Source: Conidiobolus incongruus B7586 (lineage: Eukaryota; Entomophthoromycota; Entomophthoromycetes; Entomophthorales; Conidiobolaceae). From it: DNA of 39,796 nt. Where the stretch lies: the NCBI GenBank assembly GCA_000697335.1, contig JNEM01014261.1, forward strand, positions 1-39,796. Reading direction: 5' to 3'. Each line of letters opens with the position of its first letter. The first letter of the stretch is position 1. Under the pieces are notes generated by a model, which ran no database searches, was not told the origin of the DNA, and saw only the letters and a program-made list of their open reading frames with translations. Made by a program: the position numbers and the translations under genes. Below are positions 1 to 12,071 of the stretch, piece after piece.

Positions 1-497
1 TCCATCTTGTTAACACCAACAATAAGTTGCTTAACACCGAGCAAGTTAAGAAGACGAGCGTGTTGGCGGGTTTGACCTTGAATTTCACCAGCCTTGTGGT
101 CACCCTTTTGGATGGCAGTGGTAAAGTTACCATCAGCGGGAACCATTAATAAAGCGACATCAGCTTGAGCAGCACCGGAAATCATGTTCTTGATGAAATC
201 TCTGTGACCGGGGGCGTCAATGATGGTGTAGTGCCAGAGATCAGTAAAGAATTCCTTGGTGGTACAGGCAATGGTGACACCACGTTCACGTTCTTCCTTT
301 TGACGGTCCATATAGAAAGCGAAGGCGAAGGAGGACTTACCGAGACGGTCAGCTTCTTGCTTAAGCTTTTCCATTTCACGTTCGGGGATACCACCGAGTT
401 CGAAAAGAAGACGACCAGTGGTGGTGGACTTACCGGAATCGACGTGACCACAGATAACAATAGACAAATGTTCTTTACCGTCAGTAGGGGTAGCCAT
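1..497 (-). CDS. EFL: Elongation factor-like GTPase (EFL), 5' part, cut by the window edge
   Basis: EFL delivers aminoacyl-tRNA to the ribosome in the cytosol, replacing EF-1alpha in lineages that carry it. The visible 165 residues start at the ATG at 497-495 ([20 protein letters not shown]). They contain G1 (GHVDSGKST, residues 17-25), the switch I region with [15 protein letters not shown] (about 70-84) and G3 DAPGH (94-98), and stop inside G4 NKMD at the window edge. Canonical EF-1alpha has ITIDIALWKF at the switch I site; the CTTKEFFTD...[11 protein letters not shown] form and the [23 protein letters not shown] stretch are typical of EFL. No intron occurs in the visible part, unlike most genes here. 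The C-terminal two thirds lie outside. Codon choice is rich in C-ending codons, as expected for a very highly expressed gene. Assignment to EFL over EF-1alpha is strong. Confidence 0.95.
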   Translation of the reverse strand, partial: MATPTDGKEHLSIVICGHVDSGKSTTTGRLLFELGGIPEREMEKLKQEADRLGKSSFAFAFYMDRQKEERERGVTIACTTKEFFTDLWHYTIIDAPGHRDFIKNMISGAAQADVALLMVPADGNFTTAIQKGDHKAGEIQGQTRQHARLLNLLGVKQLIVGVNKM

Positions 498-570
498 TAT
501 GATAATTTACAGATAGAAAATCAAATGAAGTTTTCACTGTCAAGTGGACTTCAATAGGTTCTATTTCACT

Positions 571-578
571 CTTTTATA
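571..578 (-). promoter_or_regulatory. TATA box of EFL
   Basis: On the minus strand this reads TATAAAAG within GGGTATAAAAGAG, 74-81 nt upstream of the EFL start codon. The spacing suits a core promoter with a short 5' leader. It is one of few non-AT-tract elements in the upstream region. Confidence 0.55.
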
Positions 579-586
579 CCCACAGA

Positions 587-619
587 CCAATCTGAAAAAT
601 TTTTCAAAATCCAACCAAT
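587..619 (-). promoter_or_regulatory. Two CCAAT motifs upstream of EFL
   Basis: CCAAT occurs on the plus strand at 587-591 and 615-619, 28 nt apart, so the EFL promoter reads ATTGG twice just upstream of the TATA box. CCAAT boxes work in either orientation and bind the Hap/NF-Y complex. Paired copies next to a TATA box suggest a strong constitutive promoter; the binding factor is inferred. Confidence 0.4.
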
Positions 620-2224
620 CAAATTGCTTGAATTTTGCTTAGTGGCAACAGTTTTCATTGACGTAAGATATCATCTTTCTTTTTCTTATAATAATAACTT
701 AACAAGCATTAAACATTTTAAAATATCTTTTTAATACTAATGACACTAATAATCATTTCCAACATATCTTTTTCATTTTAACTATTGATATACTAGCATA
801 TTTCACTAATGTTTACATTCTTTTTCTTTAGATTCCGCCGCTTATTTTTATTCAATTTCATATCATCTTTATACTAACACTAGATTTTAATTTTTTTAGC
901 TACCTCCTATAATTCTTTTTTCATTTAGATGGTTTCTATTCAAACTCTTTTCTCTGGGTTCATCATTTCATTTGCTATTCTCTTTCATCTTCAAATCTAA
1001 ATTCGCAGGTATTCAAAAATTCTCAAATTATTTTATTTTCATTAACAATCATCATCTAACATTCTACCTTCTTTTTATTTTTTTTAGCTAATTTCAAAAT
1101 ATTCAATTTTCTACATAGGTCATCTATTTATTCAATTTCACAAATCTCTATTTTTTTTTCAAATTTTGATTCTCTCAGTTTTTGGACTTAAAATTTCAAT
1201 TTTTTTATTTATCATTGCACGTAAGTTTATTCAATACAAATAATGCTTTAATAAACCATGTTAATATAGCTTTCAATTTTTTATATTAATTATTTATTCT
1301 TTTATCACTCTATCTAGTATTCAGCATACGTTTCAGTTAATAACTTCTTCCTTCACTCCCGCTCAGTTCATTTTTTAGATATCTTTATTGAATTATCTAT
1401 TTCATTTCCACTTCAATTGAGTCAAATTTTACTCAATTTTTCTAAAAATCTCTGATTATTAGATATCAGATAACCCAATCTGGCCACTCGATTAAAAATT
1501 GACTTGACAACTTCTCATAAGATTCCAACACCCCAATTCATCACCTAAAAATACCCAACTTTCTATCCAGATTCAATCTCTTCCAATCAATGCCAGAAAT
1601 TTTAGTTTTTATTCAAAGTTTTATTGTCAATGGATACTTTGTCAATTTTGTTGGGTTTCACAATCATTCCATATTTAGAAATTAGACATCGTCAATTCAC
1701 CAATTATAATTTAACCATTCAATAAATTTTAATGATTATTATTATTCAAATTTATAACCAATAAATATTCTAACAAATATTAGACATCCTATTGACCATT
1801 TTCTATAACATCATAATATTTTAAACCTAGTATCCTTATACATATAATGTAGATTAACCACTATACCAATATTGAAGTGGAACTATTAGAACAGCCTCAA
1901 AATTTGTTTGAATTGGATTGAATCATTTGAATGATTCAATGTTAAATTAAATCATTAAGCACTAAATTGTCAAATTGATTTTGCAACAATAGAATTAATT
2001 AATTTAATAATCATTTAATTCGGAAATTATTACAATAATCAACTTATCTTTCATACTTATAACGTGAATTAATATTTTTTTCACTCTGAATAAGATTAGT
2101 GCATATATTAGATTAATTAAAGCATATTGCTTAATAGTTTATTAGTAAAAATATTTCAATTTTTAGATTATAAACCGACATTTCAATAAATCACTACTAA
2201 ATAACCGTTATGTATTAAATAAAT

Positions 2225-2245
2225 TATATATATATATATATATAT
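2225..2245. repeat. (TA)n microsatellite
   Basis: An uninterrupted run of about ten TA units inside the gene-free AT-rich interval. Confidence 0.85.
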
Positions 2246-3125
2246 TAATATTTGATCAATTATCTAAAGTTGCAAAAACCAACGTTTTGAAAATATATGA
2301 TATATTTATCTAATGTAGTGTGAAATAATATAAATAAACATTAATATTCAATTTTTCATTTAACATCAAATTTAAATAATTATTTATTTTCAAAACTAAA
2401 TTTTCAAAATAAATATTTGATTAATTTTTTATTAAAATATCCTTTCAATAGTTACAATATTAATAAAACTGTATCTTTAATATATTATTAACAATCTATA
2501 TAGTTAAAATTATCATTATTTGAATATTTTCAAATATTTTAATCATAAAAAATATATTTTGTATATATAATTTATTAACCTTTTAATAATATACAAGGCT
2601 TTGTAATAAATTTCCAAGCCTTTATCAAATTAATTTTTATTTATTATTATTCAAAAAAAACACAAGTTTTTAAATATATTTCTATTTTTAAAAATCAATT
2701 ATATTAATAATAAAAAAAGAATTTATAATTTTCAATAATATATATATAATAATTTATAATGGTAATTTTATTTAATATTTTTTTATTAAATTTTGTGTTT
2801 TAATATAATTAAAACTTTAATAAAGCCTTTTAAAATTATTCAAAATTGAAAAGTAATTAATAAAAAATAATATTTTATTTAGATCTATTATTTATATTTT
2901 AATTTATCATCTTAAAGTTAATTAAGAAATTGCATCAAATTAATTAAAATTTAAAGGACTAATTATTATTATTATTTTTATGATTTTTTAATTATTAATA
3001 GTATAAAAATATATATTCAACAGTATTTTGTATTCTTAAATAAAAATTACCAAAATAGGTTTATATTAATTATATCAATATATTATATATGCTAAATTTG
3101 AACTTGGATTAATTAATTAACATAT

Positions 3126-3144
3126 AGATGTGTATAAGAGACAG
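3126..3144 (+). other. Tn5/Nextera mosaic-end adapter remnant
   Basis: The 19 bases AGATGTGTATAAGAGACAG are exactly the hyperactive-Tn5 mosaic end used in Nextera tagmentation libraries. The mosaic end is a laboratory hybrid of the IS50 outer and inner ends, so it should not occur in a natural genome. It sits in sequence with almost no G/C runs and nothing resembling the rest of IS50 or Tn5 is nearby. In a real library molecule the genomic insert begins right after this sequence (3145 onward) and adapter lies before it; here genomic-looking sequence lies on both sides, so 1-3125 and 3145 onward were probably joined artificially. Confidence 0.93.
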
Positions 3145-3835
3145 GTATTAAATAGTTTAAAACAAGAGTAATTATAAAATTTATTAAATTAAATTAGCAA
3201 AATTAAAATTATAAAGGAAATTTAGCTATATCAAAGTCTATATTTTGTAAAAAATTATAATATCTAATTTTTTATAAAAAAATAAGTTATATTATAATTT
3301 ATGGGAATTTTGAGAACAATTATAGATTTATAATATAAAGGGATTTATAATTTATTAATTTTAATGATTTAATATAAAAACTTTGGTTTTTAATTATATT
3401 TTTATAGGTTTTGTTAAATTAAATTTATTTTTTTAAGTTATAATTAAAATAAAAAGATTTTATTTTATTTATTTTATTAATTCATTTAAGTTTAAACTTT
3501 AATATATATAATGTATTTTTATAACTAATATTAAAATAATTTAATAATTTTTTAATTTATTAATATTATAAATATGATAGTTAAAATATATCTTTTAAAT
3601 TTTAATAAGTTTTAAATAATTTCACTTCTAACTTTAAAGTAATTTACCTATAAATAAAAAGTTAATTTAAATAAGGTATTATTATTAAAAACTGCTTGTA
3701 AATAATAAATGATTTCAAAAATTTTATGGATAAGTTTTATTGATATTGAAATAAAAAACTTTTGATAATAACTGTTTAAGCATGTTTAAATTAAATAATA
3801 AATTTACAAAATTAATTTTTTAATGAAAAAAACAT

Positions 3836-3859
3836 TATATATATATATATATATATATA
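3836..3859. repeat. (TA)n microsatellite
   Basis: An uninterrupted run of about twelve TA units in the same AT-rich interval, on the right-hand side of the adapter remnant. Confidence 0.85.
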
Positions 3860-4693
3860 ATTTAAAACTATATACTTTCCTATTTATTTTGTATATATAT
3901 TTTTTCTTATATCAATAGTATGTTTGAAAAATCAGAAATTAAAATTTCTCATTTCCTCAATTTTAAGATAATAAGTTAAAAATGAATAATATGATTAAAA
4001 ACAATGACTATTTTTGAAATAAATTTAACAATGATATTTATTTTATTAAAAATTAAATATGATTTAAATATTACAATTTAATAAGGTGATCTTAGTTTGT
4101 ATTGAATTAATTATTATATTATTATGAAATTTAATATATAACTTGAATAAATAATAAAAATAAATTTATTAATTTCATACCAACAAATATATAGTGACTA
4201 TATATTCATTAATGCTTCCTTACAATATTAATTATATTTAACTGATTGTGTTAATATATGGTATATATTTAGAATATAAATACTATATTCCAAAAGCTTG
4301 ATCTTTAACTTATTATTAATATCGAAAAAAATTAATAATATTTAATCGTTTTATATTGTGAATTAAATTATCATTATTTGCGTTTATATATCTTACATTT
4401 TGGTATATATTAATCATTTTTCCATTATTTTAATTTAATATATGAATTCTAATAAAATATTGTAAATATTGAAAGCTTCAACTTTTCCAAATTATTAATC
4501 TCATGAACGTGTAATATAAAATATAGATGTTATTAGAAAGCTCAAGTAATATATTTAATAAATTTAAAGTGCAAAAATGGATTATTTATCGAGCTGATGA
4601 TAGTGATAATTAATACAAATTTTAATACAACAGGTGCAGGTAATAACAAAATCGTAATATCTCTCTAAATGAGCAATGCAGATATAAATATAT

Positions 4694-4972
4694 TTACTGC
4701 TCTTTTTTCATTCCATTGAGTTCATCCTTGGGAGGAGGGGGAGGGCCACAAGGTTGAAGCATGCGCTCAGTAAAATTAAACTTCATTCTGCCAATAGATT
4801 CGCCCTCTGCTAGGCTTAAATAATGTAACATGGAACTATGGCCGATGTAAGAAGCAAAACTATCTCTATGTTGGTTGACAGCCCATTCGTGACGGGTAGT
4901 ATCCGCGTGACCTGTGCCTACATACTTGGATTGAAGATGTTCTATTTGACTGTTGATATTAAAGCGATCCAT
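4694..4972 (-). CDS. SF3B5: Splicing factor 3B subunit 5 (SF3b10/Ysf3)
   Basis: A small subunit of the U2 snRNP SF3b complex, which holds the branch-point adenosine during spliceosome assembly in the nucleus. The 92-residue single-exon protein matches the family from end to end: the HLQSKYVGTGHADTTRHEWA block at about residues 12-31 is near-universal in SF3B5, followed by VNQHRDSFASYIGH and the C-terminal MLQPCGPP at about 71-78. Human SF3B5 is 86 residues, so the length fits. The tail after the proline run (KDELNGMKKEQ) is slightly longer than usual. It is the only gene between the EFL-side gap and the LMBD2-like array. Its presence fits a genome where almost every gene needs splicing. Confidence 0.95.
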   Translation of the reverse strand: MDRFNINSQIEHLQSKYVGTGHADTTRHEWAVNQHRDSFASYIGHSSMLHYLSLAEGESIGRMKFNFTERMLQPCGPPPPPKDELNGMKKEQ

Positions 4973-5215
4973 TTTTAATTATATTTGATTATATTTATAG
5001 GTTATTAATTTTTTCAAGTCTGCTGAATTAATAAAATTAATAAACAAAATAACATAATTAAAAATTATGGGATTGATTAACCAAATAATTTAACAAATGT
5101 TGTTAAATGACTATATAAAACAGTATTATATAAACAAATATGATGAAAAAAATTTATAATTAGAGTTAAACTAGCAAATTGATATTTATGCATCAAAAAT
5201 TGTTATATTTATTAA

Positions 5216-7172
5216 TTATTTTTGAATTTGAATATCGTTATGGAACAAAAGTTCAATCTGGTCATTCAATTCAGAGTTAGGCGTTAGTATTTGAATATCA
5301 TCATCACTCGACGTTGAACAGTTGTTAGGAGATATACAGTTGTTCAACTTGTATAAGTTTCGTCTGTCCCAAATTAAGCATCCTGTTTCTAGAGGAGTCG
5401 AATCATCTGCTTTTGTTTTAAATAAACCAAAATCTTCAAAGAAATCACCCATATTCAAGTAGTTGACTAATTTAATATGTAAATTAGATATAACTAATAA
5501 AGCGATTACAGTTATAGTTGTAGGAAAGTATATGTTGAAATTGTTGCCCAATAGAGGGAATTGTTCTAAGTAGATGCCATAGCTGTGGTTGAATCCGATC
5601 GGATGTTTTTCAAACATACCAATTTGTGCTAAGCGCAAGTAGTTGGAGAAGAGTGAAGGTGTTATTTTTATCAGTAAGCTGCCTATCCAGATCACACTGA
5701 TGAAATCAGTATTTCCGTTGGTCATAAATGTGTATTTGCGATAAGGTTTGACACTCAATACTGTGAATATAACACATGTAGTCATATATAGCAAAAACAC
5801 TAAGCTAACAAAGTTTTGGAGTGAATAGCTGGCAGGATATACTTCATATATCATTGCTATAATTGAACTAGTTGGATGGCGATTAACAATAGTTAATTCA
5901 GACCATAGAATAGCCATACCCAAGATGAAAGAACTAATAGACAATAGTTTGAAGAAAACAGAATAAAAAATGGTATTATACCACAGAGGTTTAGAATGCT
6001 TAAACTTATCTAATCGAGCCCTTGATGTTTCTGATGATATATTCGAGTGATCCGAACTTCTCCAGTCATTTACCAAATCATGAAAAAAAAAAGTGGCTCC
6101 CAAGTGTTGAGTCCATTTTAATTGATGTTTTTCATAGGTCTGACCCTTGATCAATATCCTCTGACAAATCGAAGTGATATATTCTTCAGTGATAGGAACT
6201 GAAGGCTCGTACTGGTGATAGCTGGGTGATATAGTGGCTGCAACCTTAGATACCTGTGGAGATTGAATAATCTTGAGGATCATATCATAATTGGGGTCAC
6301 ATGATTCCAAGTTGTCAATAAGATTGATCAAACTATTGATGCATTTTTTATATTCATGCTCTGCACTCAATAATTCTTCCTTAAGCTTGGGAGTTTTCTG
6401 CTGCAAATAAGCCAAATGCTGAACAGGATTGGATCTCCTCCATAAATATTTAGGGATTTCAATAATTCCGTATCCCAAAGTTAATGCAATTACTATGAGA
6501 CCCCAGGTATTTGTTGCGATCATGGCAAATAAGAACAAATTCCTAAATAAAGAATCAATATACTATCAATCAAATCATAATAATATTCATTACAATTTGA
6601 AAGTCCATTCGGTTAATAAATTATAAGCAATATTCAATACGATCAAATAAAAAATAGTCAAAAAATAGCTGATATTTTGAATCATTGACAATTTTAACCT
6701 TTGATAAATAGGTAAATGTCTCAATACATAATATTCTTGATAAATAGGTATACCAATCCTATAAATATATTAATATGAATAAATTATACTGAAAATGTTA
6801 TACTATTATATTACCAGCTGATTGATACTATAATCACAAACATTTTCTGCCAAATAAAATTTAACCAATATTGAGATTTATAATTTATAGGTACTAAACA
6901 ATTCGTGATATGGTTTCTCTTACATATTAAATATCCAGTCTATAATATTGTAATACTCTTAGTCAAACCTTGATAAAGTGTGTAAAATTAAAACTTACGG
7001 ATAGAGTATCGGTGAATAATTGAATATATAAGAATATTAATATGGTATAAATGGAGAGAATAATAATTAGAGAATATCTATTCAGCTCTTTAAAATTAAC
7101 AAATTTTTTAAGAGCTAAATAGCTTATTGCAACCGATAAAGCTATCGCTGGTACATCTGCAAATGAAGGCAT
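5216..7172 (-). CDS. LMBR1-domain protein 2-like membrane protein, copy 1
   Basis: A multi-pass membrane protein of the LMBR1/LMBD2 family; human LMBRD2 has been linked to beta-adrenergic receptor signalling, and the role in this organism is unknown. Exons are 6999-7172, 6815-6939, 6594-6758 and 5216-6542, giving 596 residues. Family signatures are NTWGL...GYGIIEIPKYLW at the start of exon 4, the following KTPKLKEELLSAEHEYKK coiled region, and a run of hydrophobic helices with VIWIGSLLIKITPSLFSNYL in the place of the LMBD2 RLTPPLCLNFLGL block. Exon 1 codes a first membrane segment; exons 2 and 3 code a loop and further segments. The hydrophilic C-tail is short and Asp/Ser-rich. Human LMBRD2 is near 700 residues. 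It heads a tandem array with copies 2 and 3 and shares their intron positions. Splice sites are good (GTAAGT, GTAATA, GTAATG donors). Confidence 0.85.
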
Positions 7173-9529
7173 ATTTTAATTCTATTAAGTATATATTTTA
7201 TTAAAATAAATTTAATTAGTGACGAATAAGTAAACTTACATAATATTAGGCCAAAATATTCAAAATTATGGTTGTTCTTAAAGCTTAATATACAAGAGAT
7301 TAAATTAGATAAAAATATTAAATACAATATTTATAACATAATAAAGAGAATGAAGGCTGAAAAATAATAGTTTACTATTCCATTCACTATATTTATAGTT
7401 ACACGGATAATAATTTGAAGAGTGATAAATATTAATTTTAGTGTTTGGTTTGTTTAACAAATCTTTAATTTCCACAGTACAATTTATTGAATGTGGAATT
7501 TTTACGAATTTTGAGAATATGATTTAGTTGTCTTGATAACTGGAATTTGGATTAAATTGGGCATAGTACTAATTTATATACCAACAATTTGATTATAAAT
7601 TGATAATCAATTGTTTATTTATAATCTTATAAATCATAGAATATATTTGTTTATTTAAACTCAATTCTAATAGTTACATATTTAAATCTTTAATGCCACC
7701 ATTTAAAGTTATAAATGTTTAAAATAGATAAAAAAATATTATTTAACTATTAAAATTGAGGATACATTAAAAGGATTAACCAAATGCGATGTGATTGAGT
7801 CATATTAAATTTAGCTTGTGGAGTAATATTTAATTTTCAGTCTGATGCATTATTATTGAAAATTAAAATTTAAAAAATCAAGCAAATTTGGTTTTTAACA
7901 GTTTTAAATAGCTGGAAAATGGTATAATATTTAATCAATTATTTTATGATAATCTAAACATTGTATATTTTATTATTATACACTTGATATCAAAATGCCT
8001 TAAAAAACTTGGTTACAAATGAAATAAGTTCAATTTCGATATATTATCAAAATTATTTAGATGATTATCCGATTTTTTATCAAGTTTATAAACACATTGA
8101 TATTAGATTTATTAAATTCATCAGCCTTTTATTGAAATTAAAAATTAATTGTTTAAATTATATTTAAGTATCGGATGAATTTTATTTGTGTTCACTGGGA
8201 AGCTTATTCACTTATTGCTAAGTATTCAATTATTAAAAATGATTATAATTCACTCTATGAAAATATATATTTGTAAAAACTGATTCATTCCTGCTTATTA
8301 AATCATTAATCAATACGCAGTGCTTAAAGTCTATATATCATTTCTGAAGTTTAATTTCATGGATATATATTTTATTTTAATATTGGTATGATGTATATTT
8401 ATGTTAATTGTTTTATTTACTTAGGTCTCCAGTTATTGTTTCGTATCATTTATTTTCAACTTATATTACCAAATCCTTTGATTTTGTGAATAATATCATA
8501 CTTTTCAATACATTTTGTTATAAAATATGATTTATGCAATTTATTTTAATTAATTAATAGCCAATCAAATGAATAGACTGAAATTCAATATGACACGTGC
8601 CTTATTTCGGTCTTACTTCAATTTGGTTTCATCTGATTAAATTCAAATTCTCAGGTTGATGATATTTTATATTTGAAAAAGCATTAATCTCATACACACA
8701 ATCACCATAACAATATTTTCATCTTAAATAAAGTAATATATAAATAAAAATATTTTATCTCAAGTATGTGCTTGATACATTTCTTATATTTTCTCGAATT
8801 CTCAGATTCATCAAATAAAAATGAATTGGGAAAATTCTATTAAAATTTCATGGGTGGACTAAGGTCATTAATCAATTCTTGAAACTCCATGTGACTAATT
8901 ACCTCTCATAATAACCCATCCCACCGAGATTCTCCATTCATTTGCTTTTTATATGATTTTAATTTTATATAGTACGAAAGATTTCATCAATTGTCGTGAA
9001 TCATATTCAACCTATATTATCTTAATTCTAGAGATATGCGATAGGCAAACATTTTTTTAATATATTTGCATATAGTTATTTAGATATTATATTTAATCTT
9101 TCATTATAACTGATTTGATCTTTGGAAAAGAACAAATTAAAAAAATGAATTTTTTGTAAAATATTTCAAATTTAAGATTTTTCAAGCTGAAAAATATAAT
9201 CAAGCTGAATAATATCAAATATAAGAAAACTATAATAACTTCAACTTTACTTTAATATATAATTCTCAATGATACAGATGTAATACACTAATCATTAAAA
9301 TAAAATATATGATAAAATATTTCAATCATTAGGTAATCCTTATTAAGGGTTAAGATATTCTATGTTATAAACGATTTCATATAATATGATTTAAAACATA
9401 TAATGGAAAATTTTCATTTAAAATATTGATTAAAATCTAAAATTCAACTGGAATTAAGAATTTTCATATATTTATTATTTAATAAATGAATTGAATTAAT
9501 TAGTTTTATTTCAAAATAATTCAATGATC
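7173..9529. other. Intergenic, no gene seen
   Basis: About 2.4 kb between LMBD2-like copy 1 and the pseudogene. It is AT-rich with many stops in all frames, and I recognised no coding remnant, RNA gene or transposon. It should hold the promoter of copy 1 at its left end. Confidence 0.6.
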
Positions 9530-11330
9530 GCTTCCATCGCGATACTGGTAAGAAGTTGATGAAATACAATCAAAATCAATTTCAATATCAATGAAATGGG
9601 ATAAAATACCCAAGGATGACGTATCTTTAACATCGAACTGAAACTGGTTTCCTTGGTTAGATCTCTCAGTCATTAAAATACTCTTACTCTCCATTTTCGA
9701 CTATCCAGAGTACTGTGTTGAATATAATCATAACGACAAAAATGGCTATGATAATGGGTCAGTAGATATTGAAAGGATTACCTAAGATTGGAACCATATC
9801 CACATATATGCCATAGCTATGATTGAATATGTTGTGGACTTTTTAAACGTGCAAATTTGAACCAAATTCAAGCAGTTGGAGAAGAGTGATGGCATCAGGG
9901 ATATCATCTAGCTTCCTATCCAGAATAAGCTGTGATGCTTGTTTTGGCTGTTCATCATGATTACATATTGTTTGAAGGGTTTAGTTCTCAAAATACCATA
10001 TATAATACAGGCTAGTATATAAAGTATAATAATTAAACTGAAAAAATTTTATAATACATAATTCGTAGTGATTCTTTCAAATACTATTGCTATAATGAAC
10101 AGAGTTGGATTTTGGTAAACGAGAGTCAATTCAAATCATATAACAATAAATCCTAAAACAAATGTGCTAATAGTAAGTAATTTAGGCAACATATGCCTTA
10201 AAAGTACATCGTACCACTACGAAATGGATAGTTTAAAGTCATCCAAATGATCTCTAGTAAGAATTTAAAGAAGGAAATGAGCCGAAGATTCAAGTAATAT
10301 ACATTATTCATAATATCTTAGATCAAAAAAGTTTTTTTCAAATGCTTAATCATCTGAGTTTATAATTTATGCTTAATATTTGTTAAACTGATAATTTTTG
10401 ATATATCAAAGTCACATATTTTGGGATAATGGGAAAAGGGTGATTACACTGGTAAGGGGGCAATGAAGGGATTGCACCCTTGAAAATTTCTGAAATTTTG
10501 AAAATGTCACAAGCCAAACTATAGCAATCGTGCTGAGAGTTCAACTGATCCATAATGTGTAAAAATATACTAATATGCTTCGATTATTCTTTATTTATAT
10601 CAAATAACTCTTCTCTAAGCTTGGGGTTTTCAGCTTCGGGTAGGCTAAATGCTGCTTAGAATTGCATTGTCTCCATAAATACTTGGGAATTTCAACATTT
10701 CTAATACTCCTAAATATAACAATAACTAAGAGACCACAAATATCGACAGCACCAATTGCAAACAGTTTAAATCTAAAAATTAATTAATATTAAAGTTTAT
10801 AATTTAACAATCCAAGTAGCCAAAAAAGTCACAAAAATCTAAACTACCTTGAAATCAAATAATTATAATAAAAATAAACGGATTTGTTCATCAAAACTAT
10901 TTTGTCTTAGTAATATGACTCCTGCCTGCCACATTGATAAATTTCTGAAATGAAGGATAAATATTCTTAGAAAGTTAGTTGCTTAGTCAGTAATCAGATA
11001 TTAGTATAGTTACCAGAAGCCTAATATTATCATAGTGAAGGTGTTTTGCAATGCTATATTTCAATTATACTGCGCTTTGTATAGTGATGGGAAAGCACAT
11101 TCTGACTGATTATTCTTTCTACATATTTAGTATTCAGTCTATTTCTAATATGAATATTTGTACATTGAAAGTTCTAAACTAACTTACTGAAGCACTATCA
11201 ATAAATAGTTCAGCAACCACACATATGGCACTGCCCCGAGGGATGGCTGTGATGAATATCAAGAAAAGACAAAGTTTCTGAAATTGTGCTAAATGACTTA
11301 TTTATAACATTCCTGTGATATATGAAGATA
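9530..11330 (-). pseudogene. LMBD2-like pseudogene, copy 2
   Basis: A decayed host gene of the same family as its neighbours. Exon 2 can be placed at 11014-11138 and is exactly 125 nt, as in both intact copies, with GTAACT donor and TAG acceptor, but it carries two in-frame stop codons. Exon 1 ends at 11188 with a GTAAGT donor; exon 4 begins at 10772 and reads FKLFAIGAVDICGLLVIVIF then RNVEIPKYLWRQCNS, clearly the family signature, before losing frame near 10640. The body between 9770 and 10250 matches copy 1 well at the DNA level (for example around 9810-9890), and the tail near 9640-9720 resembles copy 3. Several frame breaks and stops lie along the body, so no full protein is possible. The ends are approximate. 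Confidence 0.85.
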
Positions 11331-12071
11331 TGATTTGTGGTATATCTTGAAAAAAGGCATTTTTGATATTTAAAATAAATATGGTATTTTCCAAATAAAG
11401 TTAGAGTGTATGATTAATAATGATATTTGAATTTTGTTAAAACTGACGGCTGTAACCGCTGGAGGAAATAGGTTATAAGAGCTTAAACGGGGAATCGCCA
11501 GTGGTAAATAATATGTTACCACAAAATCAGGGGAAATTAATGGGGTTCACCAAATTAGGTGAAAATGGCCTACTGGGAATAAAGTAAATGCTCAATACTT
11601 TTGTGAGTGTTATATGAAAAACTAAGAGACTGGATACTTTTGAAATGAAGAAAGATGTGTTTATTAGTTTGCTTATGATAATCTTATATTAGTTCCCATT
11701 TTTGATTTTTGTGGACATGAATGACTTACAAGCAGAAGGTAATAGGTTTAACCAGTTCAAGAAATGAGGTACCTCCAATGTGACTTCTTGTATCAGTGTA
11801 ATAATCAGAGTTTCTTGAGTGATGGACACGATTATTTCCCATCAATATGAATAAAATTAATCAGAGGCATTAAATTTGGAAAGTCAACAAAATATGAAAT
11901 GTATTAATTCAATTTTTATTATAAAATTGATTAAAAAGATAAATTAAAGATCAATCAAATTTGATTATAAATAGATATCATCGAAGCTAATATCAATATA
12001 TATTTAATAAAGATGAATTATTTTAATATAATTGATCTATAATATAACAATTGTAGAGTGAATAAAACCAC
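11331..12071. other. Spacer with a GC-richer island, no gene recognised
   Basis: This lies between copy 3's stop and the start of the pseudogene. The stretch from about 11440 to 11620 is visibly richer in G and C than its surroundings (for example GCTGGAGGAAATAGG and CGGGGAATCGCCAGTGG) but has no long open frame I could recognise. It could be a leftover of a decayed gene. Confidence 0.5.

Larger units (their letters stand above)
620..4693. other. Long gene-free AT-rich interval
   Basis: No supported gene on either strand. The part from about 690 to 1790 is pyrimidine-biased on the plus strand, with many T/C tracts and repeated TTTTTTAG-like strings. From about 1800 to 4650 it is close to pure A/T with short low-complexity runs and TA microsatellites at 2225-2245 and 3836-3859. 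It is interrupted by a synthetic transposon end at 3126-3144, so the interval may be two unrelated pieces joined in assembly. Confidence 0.7.

Noticed and set aside
165-557. Plus-strand open frame of 130 codons at the left edge
   Set aside because: It is the antisense shadow of the EFL gene, which has unambiguous GTPase motifs on the minus strand.
3126-3144. A natural IS50/Tn5 insertion
   Set aside because: The sequence is the synthetic mosaic end, not the natural outer or inner end, and no transposase or second end is present.
7142-7327. Minus-strand 61-codon open frame upstream of LMBD2-like copy 1
   Set aside because: It overlaps the start of the real gene in another frame and has no family similarity.
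8589-8600. CACGTG near 8594 as a promoter element
   Set aside because: It lies in the middle of a long intergenic stretch, not near a gene start, and is not an extended palindrome.
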